Part shown: piece by piece, positions 31,371 to 33,638 of the stretch
Layout of the letters: each line of letters begins with the position of its first letter
How positions within the stretch are numbered: position 1 is the first letter of the stretch
Assembly: GCA_032718475.1 (NCBI GenBank)
Contig: JAUCBJ010006492.1
Location: 1 to 33,638 of the forward strand
Direction: 5' to 3'
DNA length: 33,638 nt
DNA from: Nemertoderma westbladi
Taxonomy: Eukaryota > Xenacoelomorpha > Nemertodermatida > Nemertodermatidae
Position numbers and translations under genes: made by a program
Notes under the pieces: generated by a model
Seen by the model: only the letters and a program-made list of their open reading frames with translations
Told to the model about the DNA's origin: nothing
The model's database searches: none

Positions 31371-32013
31371 TAGCGACTTCTGTAATTAGTATATGTAATA
31401 AATACTAGAGGCCAGGAAGACATTTCCCTTTTCTTTAGTTCCTGCTGATGCAAACGAGTCGTTACTTTCTTCAAACTTCTAAGGTAATTTCCAGTATTTA
31501 GTTCCCGCATCTCGTTATTTAACATTTTATTTTCAACTTTGGATCTTTTATGATTAAAAAATATATTAACCTCAGTTAGACATCGTAGCATTTATATTAT
31601 TTGGTTTTGCGGTAAAGTTTTCAAGGCATGAGGATTAAGCAACAGCGTTTGATTGTTTATAAATAACCTACTTTTGATTGATTATACTTAATTTTTTGTT
31701 GAACTTTACTGGAGACAGTGTGTAATAAAAAAAACAAGGTGCAGTACTACAGTATAATCGTCGGAGGACGCACTAACCAATATATTTTAGTAATTAATTA
31801 ATGATTTCAAGAAAAATACGCAGTCGACTGTCTGACATTTTGTCAACGATTTAAAAGTAAAGTTAATTAAATTAATTTAAATTAAGTTAATTAGTTAATT
31901 AAATTAGGGAATTAATTACATTAGTGTATGTTAATGGACGCTTTGGTTGAATGGGGTATAAGTAAGAAGAAATACGGATTGCCTTATACTAACTTCCAAA
32001 TACAATGCGGGGT
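31371..32013. other. AT-rich spacer between related repeat clusters
   Basis: It holds a 73-codon minus frame (31370-31591) of Lys/Asn/Glu-rich composition that I do not accept as a gene, and a ~60-bp block (31619-31678) repeated inverted at 32397-32458. A tandem taattaaatta run lies near 31860-31920. Confidence 0.6.
31619..31678 (+). repeat. ~60-bp inverted-repeat partner
   Basis: tttcaaggcatgagg-ttaagc, tttgattgtttata and aacctactttt match the reverse complement of 32397-32458 with scattered differences. Confidence 0.8.
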
Positions 32014-32393
32014 GCGGGCACTAATGACTCGCAGGCACTAACGTCTCACTTGCAGACAAGGTCCTCGGGCACTAATGACTCGAGGGCACTAACGTCTCAC
32101 TTACAGACAAGGTCCTCGGGCACTAATGACTCGAGGGCACTAACGTCTCACTTGCAGACAGGTCCCGGCACTAATGACTCGCGGGCACTAACGTCTCACT
32201 TCAGACATGTTCCCGGGCACTAATGACTCGCGGGCACTAAAGTCCTGAGACATTAGTGCCCGCGGGCACTAACGTCTCGCGGGCACTAAAGTCCTGAGAC
32301 ATTAGTGCCCGCGGGCACTAACGTCTCGCGGGCACTAAAGTCCTGAGACATTAGTGCCCGCGGGCACTAACGTCTCGCGGGCACTAATGTCCC
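32014..32393 (+). repeat. GC-rich tandem/palindromic repeat cluster
   Basis: Two parts. About four ~51-bp units hold gggcactaatgactcg, gggcactaacgtctc and acttgcagacaaggtcc. Then about three ~49-bp units combine gagacattagtgcccgc with gggcactaacgtctc to give a near-perfect 32-bp palindrome centred on CCCGCGGG. The 72-codon plus frame here is repeat-derived. Confidence 0.93.
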
Positions 32394-32396
32394 CCA

Positions 32397-32458
32397 ATCG
32401 TATAAAGTAGGTCATGTATAAACAATCAAACATTGTCGCTTAAACCTCATTCCTTGGA
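32397..32458 (-). repeat. ~60-bp inverted-repeat partner
   Basis: Reverse complement of 31619-31678. It directly abuts the palindromic cluster. Confidence 0.8.
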
Positions 32459-32472
32459 GACATTGCTGCTTA

Positions 32473-32544
32473 GAATTTATTAGAAGACAGTCAGGGCTTA
32501 TTGCTGTCAAAAAAAACGTCTGTGTGTTTGTCTGTATGTATGGC
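32473..32544 (-). repeat. Dispersed repeat copy
   Basis: Inverted copy of 27914-27980 (gctgtcaaaaaaaacgtctg). Confidence 0.7.
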
Positions 32545-32934
32545 TTGGAAGGGTAAGAAGTGCTCTACTTCATGGCCAACTATACAAAGAAATGTATCGA
32601 TTATTTGGGTTATTAATTATTTAAGCGGGTAAAATTAAGCTCTTGCTGTATAAAAATAGCACAGGTCGATTCGCCGTGTCCCATTCTCACAAAGTTTATA
32701 TTATATTCGAGTGTTTAATATAAAGATGTATGATTATTTATTGATTGAAAATAAAATAGTGTATAAATATGTAATATTCCCTCACGCAGCCTGAACTTTG
32801 CCTATGGTAGCGAATAGGGAAGGATTTTCTCTGTATCATAGCAACGTTGTACAGTATAATTATTTAACTCTGGCTAGCTGGGAAGACAGGTAGCAAGCCG
32901 GTTGGAGTGTTGAGTGTGTCTCAGTAAATCAGTC
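32545..32934. other. Spacer without gene
   Basis: AT-rich unique sequence between repeat clusters. Nothing recognised. Confidence 0.5.
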
Positions 32935-33638
32935 AGTGTCTGCACCAGTGTCTGCACCAGTGTCTGCACCACTGTCTGCACCACTGTCTACACCAGTGTC
33001 TGCACCACTGTCTGCACCAGTGTCTGCACCGGTGGCTGCACCAGTGTCTGCGCCAGTGTCTGCACCACTGTCTGCACCACGTGTCTGCACCACTGTCTGC
33101 ACCACTGTCTACACCAGTGTCTGCACCAGTGTCTGCACCAGTGTCTGCACCAGTGTCTGCACCAGTGTCTGCACCACTGTCTACACCAGTGTCTGCACCA
33201 CTGTCTACACCAGTGTCTGCACCAGTGGCTGCACCAGTGTCTGCACCAGTGTTTGCACCACTGTCTGCACCAGGTGTCTGCACCACTGTCTGCACCAGTG
33301 TCTGCACCAGTGTCTGCACCAGTGTCTGCACCACTGTCTGCACCAGGTGTCTGCACCAATGTCTGCACCACTGTCTGCACCACTGTCTACACCAGGTGTC
33401 TGCACCACTGTCTGCACCAGTGTCTGCACCAGTGTTTGCACTACTGTCTGCACCAGGTGTCTGCACCACTGTCTGCACCAGTGTCTGCACCAGTGTCTGC
33501 ACCACTGTCTGCACCAGGTGTCTGCACCACTGTCTGCACCAGTGCCTGCACCAGTGTCTGCACCAGTGTTTGCACCAGTGTTTGCCCCACTGTCTGCACC
33601 AGGTGTCTGCACCACTGTCTGCACCAGTGTGTGCACCA
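32935..33638 (-). repeat. 12-bp tandem array, inverted relative to 29508-30957
   Basis: The unit tgtctgcaccag/c is the reverse complement of the left array. Thirteen-base variants (caccaggtgtctg, caccacgtgtctg) recur and shift the frame. It continues past the window end. The long minus-strand frames are repeat artefacts. Confidence 0.96.

Noticed and set aside
31370-31591. 73-codon Lys/Asn-rich minus frame
   Set aside because: AT-rich composition, starts in a repeat, and has no convincing splice sites.
32933-33636. Open frames of 131-193 codons rich in Val-Gln-Thr or Gly-Ala-Asp
   Set aside because: Readings of the inverted 12-bp array.

Overview
The window is AT-rich, intron-containing eukaryotic DNA from an invertebrate animal; a marine lophotrochozoan such as a mollusc is my guess. 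Short exons have GT..AG borders and conserved phases. It also holds a tRNA-derived SINE, non-LTR and Ty3/gypsy-type retroelement debris, and four large tandem arrays. Nothing looks prokaryotic.

Layout. 1-7982: a 28-bp minisatellite (about 285 units) running off the left edge. 7939-9668 (minus): a complete two-exon gene for an Ldh_2-family malate/L-lactate-type dehydrogenase; its last codons and stop lie inside the minisatellite. 10501-28358 (plus): nine phase-compatible exons of one coiled-coil protein. By exon order and recalled similarity I identify it as an orthologue of SCLT1 (sodium channel and clathrin linker 1, a centriole distal-appendage protein). The missing 5' exons are not visible between the dehydrogenase and 10501, so the dehydrogenase and array may lie inside an SCLT1 intron. 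The introns carry a ~750-bp foldback element, homopolymer tracts, two LINE 3' ends, a pair of inverted SINE copies around one exon, a 12-bp-TIR element, a 17-bp tandem array of ~2.36 kb, and a gypsy RT fossil.

28607-28678 is a degenerate tRNA-like sequence. 28832-29262 (minus) looks like the last exon of a gene I do not recognise. From 29.5 kb to the right edge the DNA is mostly repeats with an inverted layout: a 12-bp array (plus), a 17-bp GC-rich array (minus), a spacer, a related palindromic array, a spacer, and the same 12-bp array inverted. The long open frames there are by-products of a 12-bp period with no stops.

The genes do not form an operon. The dehydrogenase is an oxidoreductase, possibly organellar; SCLT1 acts in ciliogenesis; the third gene is unknown. 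The most unusual points are the minisatellite providing a gene's C-terminus, stop codon and a long series of AATAAA signals, and the nested inverted satellites on the right.
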